This document shows, one piece after another, positions 1-8,476 of a stretch of 37,397 nt of DNA (position 1 is its first letter; each line of letters begins with the position of its first letter). Origin of the DNA: Anaerocolumna sp. (GTDB taxonomy: Bacteria > Bacillota > Clostridia > Lachnospirales > Lachnospiraceae); assembly GCA_029239455.1 (NCBI GenBank), contig JAQZAX010000004.1, forward strand, positions 1 to 37,397. The letters run 5' to 3'. The translations under genes and the position numbers were made by a program. The notes below the pieces were generated by a model, which was not told the origin of the DNA, ran no database searches, and saw nothing but the letters and a program-made list of their open reading frames with translations.

Positions 1-579
1 CTTAATTCTTCCTTTGTGGATTTGAAAGTTGACAATGATGGTTTTATTTTTGGTCTTGACTTAACGAAAGGAAGAATATTTGAAAGAGATCAAGAAGGTA
101 ATTTACTGGCTGTCTTTGGCGGGCTGGGAAATCAAAAAGGTACATTTTTAACACCTGCAGCAGTTGAATATTATAACGGAAATGTGTATGTTCTGGATTC
201 TATGAAAAATAATATCACAATCTTTGAACCTACCGATTATGAAGCCATGATACGCAGCGCAACTATTCTATACAGTGAAGGAAGATATCAGGAGTCCGCC
301 ATAATTTGGGAAAAAGTTCTGCAACGAAATATTAACAGCACTTTGGCCTATGTAGGAAAAGGTAAAGCATTAACACAATCAGGTGATTACAGTGCTGCAT
401 TAGAAGCCTTTCGCTCCGGCGCCGACCGTTTTGATTATTCTCGTTCTTTTATGAAATACCGACTGGTTGTAATTAGGGAGCATGCACCGAAAGTTTTAGT
501 AGGTTTTATTCTTCTTAGTATCTTAATAAAGGGAACAAACATTTTTAGGAAATACAAAAAAAGGAGGAAAAAAGCTTGA
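1..579 (+). CDS. NHL-repeat / TPR membrane-anchored protein (3' part, cut by window edge)
   Basis: The frame is open from base 1 to the TGA at 577-579 (192 codons), so the start lies upstream of the window. The visible part has three pieces. About 75 residues of NHL/beta-propeller-like repeats come first (motifs such as DLTKGRIFERDQEGN and YNGNVYVLDSM). A TPR-like helical stretch follows (YSEGRYQESAIIWEKVLQ, then AYVGKGKALTQSGDYSAALE). The C-terminus has one transmembrane helix (VLVGFILLSILIKG) and a very basic tail. This predicts an extracytoplasmic propeller/TPR protein anchored by its C-terminus. It overlaps the next gene by 4 bp and so belongs to the same operon. Its role is unknown; context points to sugar binding or transport-complex support at the surface. 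Confidence 0.75.
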   Translation, partial: LNSSFVDLKVDNDGFIFGLDLTKGRIFERDQEGNLLAVFGGLGNQKGTFLTPAAVEYYNGNVYVLDSMKNNITIFEPTDYEAMIRSATILYSEGRYQESAIIWEKVLQRNINSTLAYVGKGKALTQSGDYSAALEAFRSGADRFDYSRSFMKYRLVVIREHAPKVLVGFILLSILIKGTNIFRKYKKRRKKA

Positions 580-1208
580 AAAAAATTAGTCTAAAGAAAA
601 CAAAAGCTAGTAATCCTTTTCATGTTATCTTTCATCCTTTTGATACCTTTTATGATGTGCGGGTTAAGAATGAAGGCGAAGTAGTATTTACAGTATTAAT
701 CCTATTGGTGTGGTTTCTGGCAGGAATATATAAACGACAAAGTACCGGTTATATCTTTAATTATAATAAATTAAGCGAACTAAATATATTTTTACAAACT
801 GCGATTGTAGTTATTCCATTTACAGTGTGGGCATGTGCCAACTGGGTAATGAGTATATTCATGAATGGAATTGGAAGATTCCGGGATATTTGGATTGTAA
901 GTGCCTACTCAGCAGTACCTTACGTTTTGGGAATATTTTTATCGGTTCTATTTAGTAATGTACTTTCTAGGACGGAGCCATTTGCAGATTATGTAATGTT
1001 TTTCGGAACTGCCTGGAGCTTGATTCTATTATTTATTGGAACAATGGTAATACATGATTATAAATTTACTCAAAATATACTCTCTACTATACTTACGGTT
1101 GGTGTAATGTTTGCCATTTTATTTTTGGCAATGCTGTTCGGAAGTTTATGGAGTGAACTGGTGTCTTTTATTAAGACGGTAACTAGGGAAATTTTATTCC
1201 GGTTATAA
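576..1208 (+). CDS. Yip1-family polytopic membrane protein
   Basis: This 210-residue protein has about five hydrophobic segments (approximately residues 37-53, 71-95, 105-130, 140-160 and 168-192), and the short basic N-terminus faces the cytoplasm. The N-terminal HPFDTFYDVR stretch and membrane layout fit the Yip1/YIP1-family proteins of Firmicutes. The start is TTG at 576, overlapping the upstream stop by 4 bp, with a strong AAGGAGG about 8 bases ahead. Yip1 proteins next to DUF5696 proteins and carbohydrate ABC transporters are a recurring arrangement in clostridia (recalled, not searched). The biochemical function is not known. The neighbours suggest it assembles or positions the flanking surface proteins with the importer. 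Confidence 0.75.
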   Translation: MKKISLKKTKASNPFHVIFHPFDTFYDVRVKNEGEVVFTVLILLVWFLAGIYKRQSTGYIFNYNKLSELNIFLQTAIVVIPFTVWACANWVMSIFMNGIGRFRDIWIVSAYSAVPYVLGIFLSVLFSNVLSRTEPFADYVMFFGTAWSLILLFIGTMVIHDYKFTQNILSTILTVGVMFAILFLAMLFGSLWSELVSFIKTVTREILFRL

Positions 1209-1228
1209 TGAGGAAAGGAGGGAACAAG

Positions 1229-3475
1229 TTGATTAAGAAAGTTATTGCTTCTATTTTACTAACGGGTGTTGTTCTGGGCGTATTTTTCGCAGCCAAAAAT
1301 ATTATGATTATGGATTCAGATAATGCAGAAGAAAAAAATATGACATGGCAGGCCGAAAAAAATGAGGCACTTGGTTCAAATAAAATAAAAGTTACGGAGA
1401 ATGACCGTTTCACCCTCTATTTCTCAGAAGATTCTGGGGAAATTTCGATTGAAGATAAGGCTACAAAATCTGTTTTATTATCTAACCCAGTAGGGATTGA
1501 CGAAGATCCTATCGCTGCTGGTATGAATAAAATGAATATGCATTCTCAACTTTTGGTAGAGTACGTAGACCCGCAAAGCAACACGTATATGGTGAATAAT
1601 TATACCGGCAGTATAAAAGAAGGTACTTATACTTATGAGCTTAAAGATAATGGCATCTATATTACTTATGCCTTTGGTAAAACTGGTTTTGAAATACCAG
1701 TTTACTATGGTCTTGGCAAAGATTACGTAAAAACTCAGATATTATGCGATAAAATTAAGCAGCACGGTACATTTAAAATATCAGCAATTACCTTCCTGCC
1801 ATATATGGGCAGCGCCACCGCAGATGAGGAAGGCTACCTGGTTATTCCTGATGGTTCAGGTACTTTAATACATTTTAACAATCAGAAACAAACTTACCTG
1901 AATTATTCTTCTGTTGTGTATGGTAGAGATAAAGCTTTAAATGCGAATTCCCAAACAGAAGTAAAAGAAGAGATTACCATGCCGGTATTCGGTATCAAAA
2001 AGCAAAGTGGTGCCATGCTTGCTGTTATTGATAAGGGTGAATATCAGGCGGAAATCAAAGCAGAGGTTGGAGGTAAAAGCAGTGTTAATAACACGGTTTA
2101 TTCCCAAGTTCGATTTATTCAAAGTGAACGAAGTACTTTATTAGAGAATAGTGCCAATGAACAGGAAGCCACTATGTTATCTGAACAGCTTATGAATTTT
2201 ACATATGAAGTTCGTTATTATTTATTGGAGGATAAATCAGCAGGTTATTCCGAAATGGCCCTACGGTATCAGAAGTACTTAATGGAAGAAAAGGGAATGA
2301 CTTCCCGTATGGAAACAAAAACCAATGAAGTTCCTATGAATATAGATTTAATTGGTTCTGTTAAAAAGCAAGCTACCTTTTTAGGAATACCATATAAAAC
2401 GGTAGAAATATTAACTACCTATCAGCAAGCTTTAGACATGACCAAAGAACTGAAAGAGAAAGGTACTAGTATTAATTTACGATATATTGGATTTATGAAC
2501 AATGGACTAAAAGATAAACTTCCGGCAGACATTACCTATGAAAGTAAGCTGGGAGGTAAGAAGGATTTTAAAGAGTTACTTACCTTTACCCAGGAGAATG
2601 GAGTTGGTTTTTATCCAAGCTTTGACTTGATTAATATGTATAAGAATGGTAATGGATTTAATTCCATCTTTGATTCTGTTAGAAATGTCAGTCGAGCTGC
2701 TTCTCTGCAATATAGTTTTTTACTTAGTTCCGGGAAAAAGGACAACAGCATATCACCCTGGTATTTACTAAAACCTGAAAAGTTGTCAGAAATTGCAGAT
2801 AAACTTGTTAAATCCCTAGAAAAAAATGGAATTAACACCATTGGCTTGGAGGGAATATCCAATGCAGTTTATTCTGATTTTAAGAAAGACAGTGTTTCAA
2901 GAAATGATGCGGGTGCTTTCTATGTAAAAGCTCTGGAGAACATTTATCAGAAAAAGGATTCGATTATGCTGGATAAGGCTTATGCCTATGCGTTCCCCTA
3001 TACGGATGTTATAGGAAATGTTCCAACAAATTCAAGTGGTTATGATATTACCGATGAAGATATTCCTTTTTACGAAATCGTAATGTCAGGTTTTGCAGCC
3101 CTATATGGGGAACCTGTTAATATGAAGAGTAATACCAGAGATTATCTTTTGAAATTAGTGGAATATGGGGCATGGCCCAGCTATTTATTCGTGAGTAATA
3201 ATCCGACCGTGCTTGTGAATACAGACTATTCCTATCTTTACGGCGTGGAATATGAAGCATGGATGGAACAATTACAGGAGACCATAGCATTTTTTAATCC
3301 TTTAAAAGAACTGTTTGGAAAATCAATTTTAAACCATGAGAAGATTCTAGACGGTGTTTATAGAATTACTTATCAGGATGAAACTAAGGTTTATGTAAAT
3401 TACAATAACTATGATGTGAATACAGATAACATACTTGTAAAAGCGTTAGATTATACAGTGACTGGAGGGGAATAA
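1229..3475 (+). CDS. DUF5696 family surface protein, possibly glycosidase-like
   Basis: From the TTG at 1229 this is 748 residues. An upstream ATG at 1208 would put the ribosome binding site (AAAGGAGGG, 1214-1222) inside the gene, so 1229 is preferred. Residues about 5-23 form one N-terminal membrane anchor or uncleaved signal. The body starts with a beta-rich region (FTLYFSEDSGEISIEDKA), continues with an alternating alpha/beta region resembling a TIM barrel (about 360-640), and ends in a short beta domain (GVYRITYQDETKVYVNYNNY). That layout recalls several glycoside hydrolase clans. Acidic residues in barrel-strand-like positions include D466 (YPSFDL) and E541 (IGLEGISN). The family is of unknown function. 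Glycosidase activity is inference from layout and context. Confidence 0.75.
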   Translation: MIKKVIASILLTGVVLGVFFAAKNIMIMDSDNAEEKNMTWQAEKNEALGSNKIKVTENDRFTLYFSEDSGEISIEDKATKSVLLSNPVGIDEDPIAAGMNKMNMHSQLLVEYVDPQSNTYMVNNYTGSIKEGTYTYELKDNGIYITYAFGKTGFEIPVYYGLGKDYVKTQILCDKIKQHGTFKISAITFLPYMGSATADEEGYLVIPDGSGTLIHFNNQKQTYLNYSSVVYGRDKALNANSQTEVKEEITMPVFGIKKQSGAMLAVIDKGEYQAEIKAEVGGKSSVNNTVYSQVRFIQSERSTLLENSANEQEATMLSEQLMNFTYEVRYYLLEDKSAGYSEMALRYQKYLMEEKGMTSRMETKTNEVPMNIDLIGSVKKQATFLGIPYKTVEILTTYQQALDMTKELKEKGTSINLRYIGFMNNGLKDKLPADITYESKLGGKKDFKELLTFTQENGVGFYPSFDLINMYKNGNGFNSIFDSVRNVSRAASLQYSFLLSSGKKDNSISPWYLLKPEKLSEIADKLVKSLEKNGINTIGLEGISNAVYSDFKKDSVSRNDAGAFYVKALENIYQKKDSIMLDKAYAYAFPYTDVIGNVPTNSSGYDITDEDIPFYEIVMSGFAALYGEPVNMKSNTRDYLLKLVEYGAWPSYLFVSNNPTVLVNTDYSYLYGVEYEAWMEQLQETIAFFNPLKELFGKSILNHEKILDGVYRITYQDETKVYVNYNNYDVNTDNILVKALDYTVTGGE

Positions 3476-3476
3476 A

Positions 3477-4379
3477 TTGAAGCAAAAAGTTAGACGTAAA
3501 ATGTCCTATCAGACGAAAAAACAAATTTATGGTTTCTTATTTATACTCCCTTGGTTTATTGGCTTTTTATTGTTTTTTGCACAACCATTTGTAGAATCAT
3601 TTAAGTATGCTTTCCAAAAGTTAGAGCCATCCTCTCAAGGATTTGTTGGAACCTATGTTGGGCTTGATAATTTTAAGTTTGCAATATTTCGAGATACGGC
3701 TTTTTTAAGAGAATGTGTTAATTCTCTCGGTAATCTAATTCAGGTTCCCCTTATTCTTATCTATAGTATAGCATTTGCACTATTAATTAAGGGTAAATAT
3801 ACAGGAAGAAGTTTTATGAGGGCAGTTGCATTTTTACCAGTTATTATTGGCTCCGGAGTTTTAATGCAGATAATCAAAGAAGATGTTTTTTCCCAAGGAA
3901 TAAAAGGAGGTAATTCCGTGTATCTTTTTGCTTCTGGAGGAGGCTTGCAAGATATCTTTGTTGCCATGGGGCTCAATCAGGGAATTATTAATTTTATTAA
4001 TCGAATCATTAGTCAGATATTTGATTTGACTTGGAGATCTGGTGTACAAATCATGTTGTTTTTAGCTGGATTACATAACATACCAGAATATGTATACGAA
4101 GCTGCTTCCTTAGAGGGAGCAAGAGAATTCGAAAAATTCTTCAAAGTAACTCTGCCGTTACTGACTCCAATGATTTTATTAAATACCATTTACAGTGTGA
4201 TAGATTCATTTTCCGATTATGGCAATCAGATTATTCAGATGATTTATTCCACTACTTTTGATCAGGTAAGACTAGGATATGCCAGCGCACTATCTATTAT
4301 ATATTTCTTTATGATTATCATGGTATTAGGACTTGTTTATTTCATCATTCGGAAATATATTGTTTCACCGGACGAATAG
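3477..4379 (+). CDS. Carbohydrate ABC transporter permease (MalF/UgpA type)
   Basis: The 300-residue protein has six hydrophobic segments and the cytoplasmic EAA loop (YEAASLEGAREFEKFFKVTLP) that docks on the ATPase. It is the first permease of a CUT1-type sugar importer. The start is TTG at 3477, one base after the previous stop, with GGAGGGG 6 bases ahead, so translation is probably coupled. It pairs with the next permease and the binding protein at 5374. No ATPase gene lies in the operon; such importers usually share an MsmX-type ATPase encoded elsewhere. The substrate is not readable from this protein. The two GH32 genes downstream suggest fructo-oligosaccharides or sucrose-like sugars. 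Confidence 0.9.
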   Translation: MKQKVRRKMSYQTKKQIYGFLFILPWFIGFLLFFAQPFVESFKYAFQKLEPSSQGFVGTYVGLDNFKFAIFRDTAFLRECVNSLGNLIQVPLILIYSIAFALLIKGKYTGRSFMRAVAFLPVIIGSGVLMQIIKEDVFSQGIKGGNSVYLFASGGGLQDIFVAMGLNQGIINFINRIISQIFDLTWRSGVQIMLFLAGLHNIPEYVYEAASLEGAREFEKFFKVTLPLLTPMILLNTIYSVIDSFSDYGNQIIQMIYSTTFDQVRLGYASALSIIYFFMIIMVLGLVYFIIRKYIVSPDE

Positions 4380-4388
4380 GAGGGCATC

Positions 4389-5327
4389 ATGAGGATACGA
4401 AAAATAAAAACTATATTATTTAAAATTGCAAAGTATATGGTCCTTGCTGCATTAGCATACCAATTGTTGTATCCGGTTCTTTATATGATTAGTATGTCTC
4501 TTCGTGCACCTGTGGATGCTTACGATCCAAGTATTATCTGGATTCCGAAGAATTTAACATTTACTAGTTTTAAGGAAGCTTTTCAAGCTATGAAATACCT
4601 GGCTGCACTAAAAACAAGTTTATTGATTGGTGTAGGATGTGCTTTATTAGATGTTGCATCCTGTGCACTTGCAGGCTATGGTTTCGCACGTTTCAATTTT
4701 AGATTTAAAAATATTTTCTTCGGAATGGTAATTTTAACCTTAATTGTACCCACACAAACAATTATTCTTCCTTTCTTTTTAAATATGAGATATTTCGATT
4801 TAAATGGATTGATAGGAGTAATTGGTAGGGCAACGGGAGGACCGGATAGTATTAATTTAATTGGCAATAAAATTAGCTTTTATCTACCTTCCTTATTAGG
4901 TGCCGGCATACGCTCTGGATTATATATATTCATATTTCGCCAGTTTTTTGCATCTATGCCGTCAGCGCTTGAGGAAGCAGCGTATGTGGATGGAAGCGGA
5001 CCATTACAAACCTTTTTAAAGATTATGTTACCTAATGCCAAGAACGGTATTGTTACTGTATTTCTGTTTTCCTTTGTTTGGCATTGGAATGATTATTATT
5101 TATCAAATCAACTTCTTGGAACGGCAGCTAGAACCATGACGGTAGCATTATCCTCTCTTCGTGTCGATTTGGCAGCTTATATCGGAGGGCAGACCATTAG
5201 TGATCCTATTGGAATTGTTACCAGAATGCAGGCAGGTGCAATTCTTACTATATTACCATTATTTATTTTATATTCATTTACACAAAGATTTTTTACAGAC
5301 AGTATTGAACACATCGGTATTAAATAG
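4389..5327 (+). CDS. Carbohydrate ABC transporter permease (MalG/UgpE type)
   Basis: This is the second inner-membrane permease of the importer, 312 residues with six predicted helices. Its EAA loop reads LEEAAYVDGSGPLQTFLKIM. It starts 9 bases after the upstream stop, with AGGAGGG directly ahead of the ATG at 4389. The protein is somewhat longer than the family's usual 275-285 residues: there is an insertion between helices (around residues 140-165, GRATGGPDSINLIGNK) in the external loop. It should form a heterodimer with the 3477 product and receive substrate from the 5374 lipoprotein. Confidence 0.9.
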   Translation: MRIRKIKTILFKIAKYMVLAALAYQLLYPVLYMISMSLRAPVDAYDPSIIWIPKNLTFTSFKEAFQAMKYLAALKTSLLIGVGCALLDVASCALAGYGFARFNFRFKNIFFGMVILTLIVPTQTIILPFFLNMRYFDLNGLIGVIGRATGGPDSINLIGNKISFYLPSLLGAGIRSGLYIFIFRQFFASMPSALEEAAYVDGSGPLQTFLKIMLPNAKNGIVTVFLFSFVWHWNDYYLSNQLLGTAARTMTVALSSLRVDLAAYIGGQTISDPIGIVTRMQAGAILTILPLFILYSFTQRFFTDSIEHIGIK

Positions 5328-5373
5328 AATGCCGTTGTTAATAAATTATTAATTAATTTAAGGAGGATGTATT

Positions 5374-6747
5374 ATGAGAAAACAATTTAAAAAGATGTTT
5401 GCTTTATTATTAGCAGGAACCTTGGTATTAACATCTTTTACAGGGTGTAGCAAAGGGGTAGAAAAAGACAAAGAGATGAATGCAGAAGTAACAGAAACTA
5501 CGGAAAATGGGGCAGAAGAAACGACGCAAGCTGAGACTAAGGAAGAGGTTTCTTCTCTTCCTGAAACATTGGATAATCCTAATATAACAATATTATGGCA
5601 CACTTCAGAAGAGACTTACCAAACAAATAAACAAAATGATCCCAATGCCTTTGATGCTGTATGGAGCGTATTGCCTGAGTTTGAAGCTAAATATGGTGGT
5701 AAGGTTGAAGTAAAAGCAGTAGGCTGGGGCGAGATGAAAGATACATTGATTAATATGGTGAATGCAGGTGAAGTATGTGATTTGGCACAAGCCAATGATC
5801 AAAACTTCCCGATTTATCCAGTGAAGAAATTAATTCAACCAATCTCTGGGTATATTGATGCCAATGATGATTTCTGGTATGACGGTATAACCAATGCCTT
5901 TACCTTTGGCGGTGAATCCTATGCGGTAGGTAACGATGCAACTCCAATCGTATTATATTACAATAAGAGTCTATTTGAGAGTAATGGTGTGAAAAGTCCA
6001 GGTGAGTACTATGCAGAAGGCAATTGGAATTGGGACACATTTAAAGAAGCAGCGGTTAGTATGACCGGTGATACTGATGGTGATTCTGTAAACGATCAAT
6101 TCGGATTTGGATGGTGGGATGGAGACTACGGCGTATTTATGACTACCAATGGTGTTACGAATATGGCGTATAATCAAGATGGTACCATTGGAACCAATTT
6201 TGGTACAGAAAATGCAAAGGAAGCGGTTCAGTTTATTCAGGATGCTTATGTTAAAGATAAATATATTGATGCTTCTAAATCCGGAGATTACTTTATGAAT
6301 GAATTCAAGAGTGGAAAAATGGCCATGACATTAGAATATGGTTTTAACGGATTTACTGCATATGCTAGTGATTATGAAGTTGATTTTGTTCCGCTTCCAG
6401 TAGGACCAAAAGGAGAGAAAGATAAGGCAGCCGGTGGTTTAACTGGATGGTGCGTTCCGGTTACTGCTTCTAATGGAGAAGCTGCAGCAGCATTTGTACG
6501 TATGTCCTGTGAAATGTATGGAGAACATATCAATTCAATTAATGTAGAAAAGTATGGACAGGAAAAGGTTGATTTATTTAATACTCTGGCACAAAATGTA
6601 TTATTTGCACCAATTGGTATTGAAAAATACTGGGACGCTAACTGGACAATTGTTTCAGGAATCAGAGAGGGCACACCAATCAGTACTTTCTTACAGGTAG
6701 CAGATGAACAGATTGCAGAAGGCGCAAAAATTACAATGGAACAATAG
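5374..6747 (+). CDS. Sugar ABC transporter substrate-binding lipoprotein
   Basis: The 457-residue protein has a basic N-terminus, a hydrophobic core and a lipobox ending at C25 (TSFTGC), so it should be lipid-anchored outside the membrane. An acidic, Thr/Glu-rich linker (about 30-65) precedes a family 1 extracellular solute-binding fold (NITILWHTSEE, PIVLYYNKSLFESNGV, GNWNWDTFKEAA). Many exposed Trp residues around 190-260 fit sugar stacking. A short Asp-rich stretch (GDTDGDSVNDQFG) resembles a dockerin-like calcium loop, as often seen in this family. The ATG at 5374 follows AAGGAGG. The gene lies 46 bp after the permease and 92 bp before the GH32 gene, with a stem-loop in between. Confidence 0.9.
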   Translation: MRKQFKKMFALLLAGTLVLTSFTGCSKGVEKDKEMNAEVTETTENGAEETTQAETKEEVSSLPETLDNPNITILWHTSEETYQTNKQNDPNAFDAVWSVLPEFEAKYGGKVEVKAVGWGEMKDTLINMVNAGEVCDLAQANDQNFPIYPVKKLIQPISGYIDANDDFWYDGITNAFTFGGESYAVGNDATPIVLYYNKSLFESNGVKSPGEYYAEGNWNWDTFKEAAVSMTGDTDGDSVNDQFGFGWWDGDYGVFMTTNGVTNMAYNQDGTIGTNFGTENAKEAVQFIQDAYVKDKYIDASKSGDYFMNEFKSGKMAMTLEYGFNGFTAYASDYEVDFVPLPVGPKGEKDKAAGGLTGWCVPVTASNGEAAAAFVRMSCEMYGEHINSINVEKYGQEKVDLFNTLAQNVLFAPIGIEKYWDANWTIVSGIREGTPISTFLQVADEQIAEGAKITMEQ

Positions 6748-6787
6748 TAATATGAGTTTGTAACAAAATTATAATTAAGCATGAATA

Positions 6788-6823
6788 GGAGGGTGTTTCC
6801 AGTTGTTTAAAGAGACACCCTCT
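6788..6823 (+). promoter_or_regulatory. Intercistronic stem-loop between binding-protein and GH32 genes
   Basis: GGAGGGTGTTTC (6788-6799) pairs with GAGACACCCTCT (6812-6823) with G-U wobbles, giving an 11-12 bp stem and a 12-base loop. No long T run follows, so it is more likely an mRNA-stabilising or processing hairpin than a full terminator. Such hairpins after binding-protein genes typically let that cistron accumulate above its neighbours. Confidence 0.6.
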
Positions 6824-6839
6824 AACAAAAGGAGATACC

Positions 6840-8471
6840 ATGCGTATATATCAAATAGCATTTCTTTTATTGTTAACAGGCAGTTTATTGACAGGCTGTA
6901 ACAATAAAAATACAAGAGAGCAGATAAATCCAGATAATACGGATAATTTAACTGAGCATAGTACGGACTCTTTAAATAATGGGACTTCACAGGATAAAAA
7001 GGAGAATAGTATGGAGTATAACAAGGAAACGGAAGATAGTCAGAGTGAGGAGATTCCATACACCCTGTTTGCTAAGCCACCAAAAGGATGGGTAGGTGAT
7101 ATTATGCCAATGACTGATAAAGATGGTATTCAACTATATTACTTACAGGATTGGAGAGATAATGCGGAAGGTTTTCATCCGATTCATAAGTTCTCAACAA
7201 ATAATTTAGTAAATTATTCTTATGATGGTGAAATGGTACCTCTTGGCGGCTCTAGTGATCCGGATTTAGCCATCGGAACTGGAAGCATTTTGGTAGTGGA
7301 TGGTGTCTATCATTGTTTTTATACCGGACACAATTACAAGTTTCCGGAACAAGGTAAAAATAAAGAATGCGTGATGCATGCAGTTAGTACAGATAATATA
7401 AACTGGACAAAAATTCCGGAGGATACTTTCCTGGCACCAGCAGGGTATGAAATTCATGACTTTAGAGACCCTTTTGTTTTTTATAATGAAGAAGAGGGGA
7501 AGTATTGGTTACTCATCGCAGCGAGAAAGAATGATCTTGGAGGTGTAGTTGCAAAATTTACCTCTAAGGATCTAAAAACCTGGGAGGTACAAGAACCTTT
7601 ATATGCACCTGAATCTTATTTTATGCTGGAATGTCCGGATCTTTTTAAATTGGGAGATTACTGGTACCTGGTTTTTTCTGAATTCAGTCATGAAAAACGT
7701 ACCCACTATGTAATGAGCAAGTCGATAAATGGTCCCTTTATGGCACCAGTTGAGGATGCATTTGACGGAAATGCTTTCTATGCAGCCAAGACAACTGAGT
7801 ATCAGGGAAAACGTTATATTGCCGGATGGATTCCAACGAAACCGGAGGAAAAAGATAGTAATAAGTATGAATGGGCAGGTAATATGTCTGTAATGGAATT
7901 GGTGCAAAATGCAGATGGTACCTTATCTGTTAAGATGGTTGATCAGCTTAATGATTATTTTGACGCACCGGATACCCTTACAGTAAAGGAATCAATTGGA
8001 GATGCATCATTTAATGACAGTAAAGCAACACTTTCCACTGTAGAGAATGCAGAAGCTTCAGGAATTAATTTCGGAAGAATTCCACAAACCATGTTAGTAA
8101 CTGGGAAAGTAACATTCGAAGAAGATGGAAGAGGTGCAGGTTTTGCATTTGGAATAGAAGATGATTTTACAAAAGGGTTAGGTATTCATTTAGATTCTCA
8201 AAATGATTTAATTCGATACGATGCAAGTATGATACAAAGAATGCGTTATGCTAATCCAAATAGCAAGGTTAACTTTAACTTTGAGACGGGGGTAACCTAT
8301 ACTTTTAAACTTGTAGTTGAAAAAGATTTAGCTGTGGTTTATTTAAACGATGATATTGCCTTAAGTACAAGAATATACCGTATGCAGAATAATGACTGGG
8401 GCTTGTTTTGCATAGGAGGAAAAGTAGTATTTGATGACCTAAAAATTATGACTTCCAAGGAGATAAAATAA
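6840..8471 (+). CDS. Extracellular GH32-family lipoprotein (fructan-active enzyme)
   Basis: The 543-residue protein has a lipoprotein signal ending at C20 (LLTGC), followed by an Asn/Asp/Thr-rich linker to about residue 75. A five-bladed propeller of the GH32/GH43 type follows. The usual WMNDPNG block is replaced by GDIMP (D87 as candidate nucleophile). The other two active-site blocks are present: FRDP (D210, transition-state stabiliser) and LECPD (E264, acid/base). The C-terminal 150 residues form a beta-sandwich (GKVTFEEDGRGAGFAFGIE). It most likely cleaves beta-fructosyl linkages at the cell surface, feeding the importer. AAGGAG sits just ahead of the ATG at 6840. Exact specificity (levan, inulin, sucrose) cannot be read. 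Confidence 0.82.
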   Translation: MRIYQIAFLLLLTGSLLTGCNNKNTREQINPDNTDNLTEHSTDSLNNGTSQDKKENSMEYNKETEDSQSEEIPYTLFAKPPKGWVGDIMPMTDKDGIQLYYLQDWRDNAEGFHPIHKFSTNNLVNYSYDGEMVPLGGSSDPDLAIGTGSILVVDGVYHCFYTGHNYKFPEQGKNKECVMHAVSTDNINWTKIPEDTFLAPAGYEIHDFRDPFVFYNEEEGKYWLLIAARKNDLGGVVAKFTSKDLKTWEVQEPLYAPESYFMLECPDLFKLGDYWYLVFSEFSHEKRTHYVMSKSINGPFMAPVEDAFDGNAFYAAKTTEYQGKRYIAGWIPTKPEEKDSNKYEWAGNMSVMELVQNADGTLSVKMVDQLNDYFDAPDTLTVKESIGDASFNDSKATLSTVENAEASGINFGRIPQTMLVTGKVTFEEDGRGAGFAFGIEDDFTKGLGIHLDSQNDLIRYDASMIQRMRYANPNSKVNFNFETGVTYTFKLVVEKDLAVVYLNDDIALSTRIYRMQNNDWGLFCIGGKVVFDDLKIMTSKEIK

Positions 8472-8476
8472 TATAA

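Noticed and set aside
1208-1228. ATG at 1208 as start of the DUF5696 gene
   Set aside because: It would place the strong AAAGGAGGG inside the coding region; TTG 1229 is well positioned behind that site.
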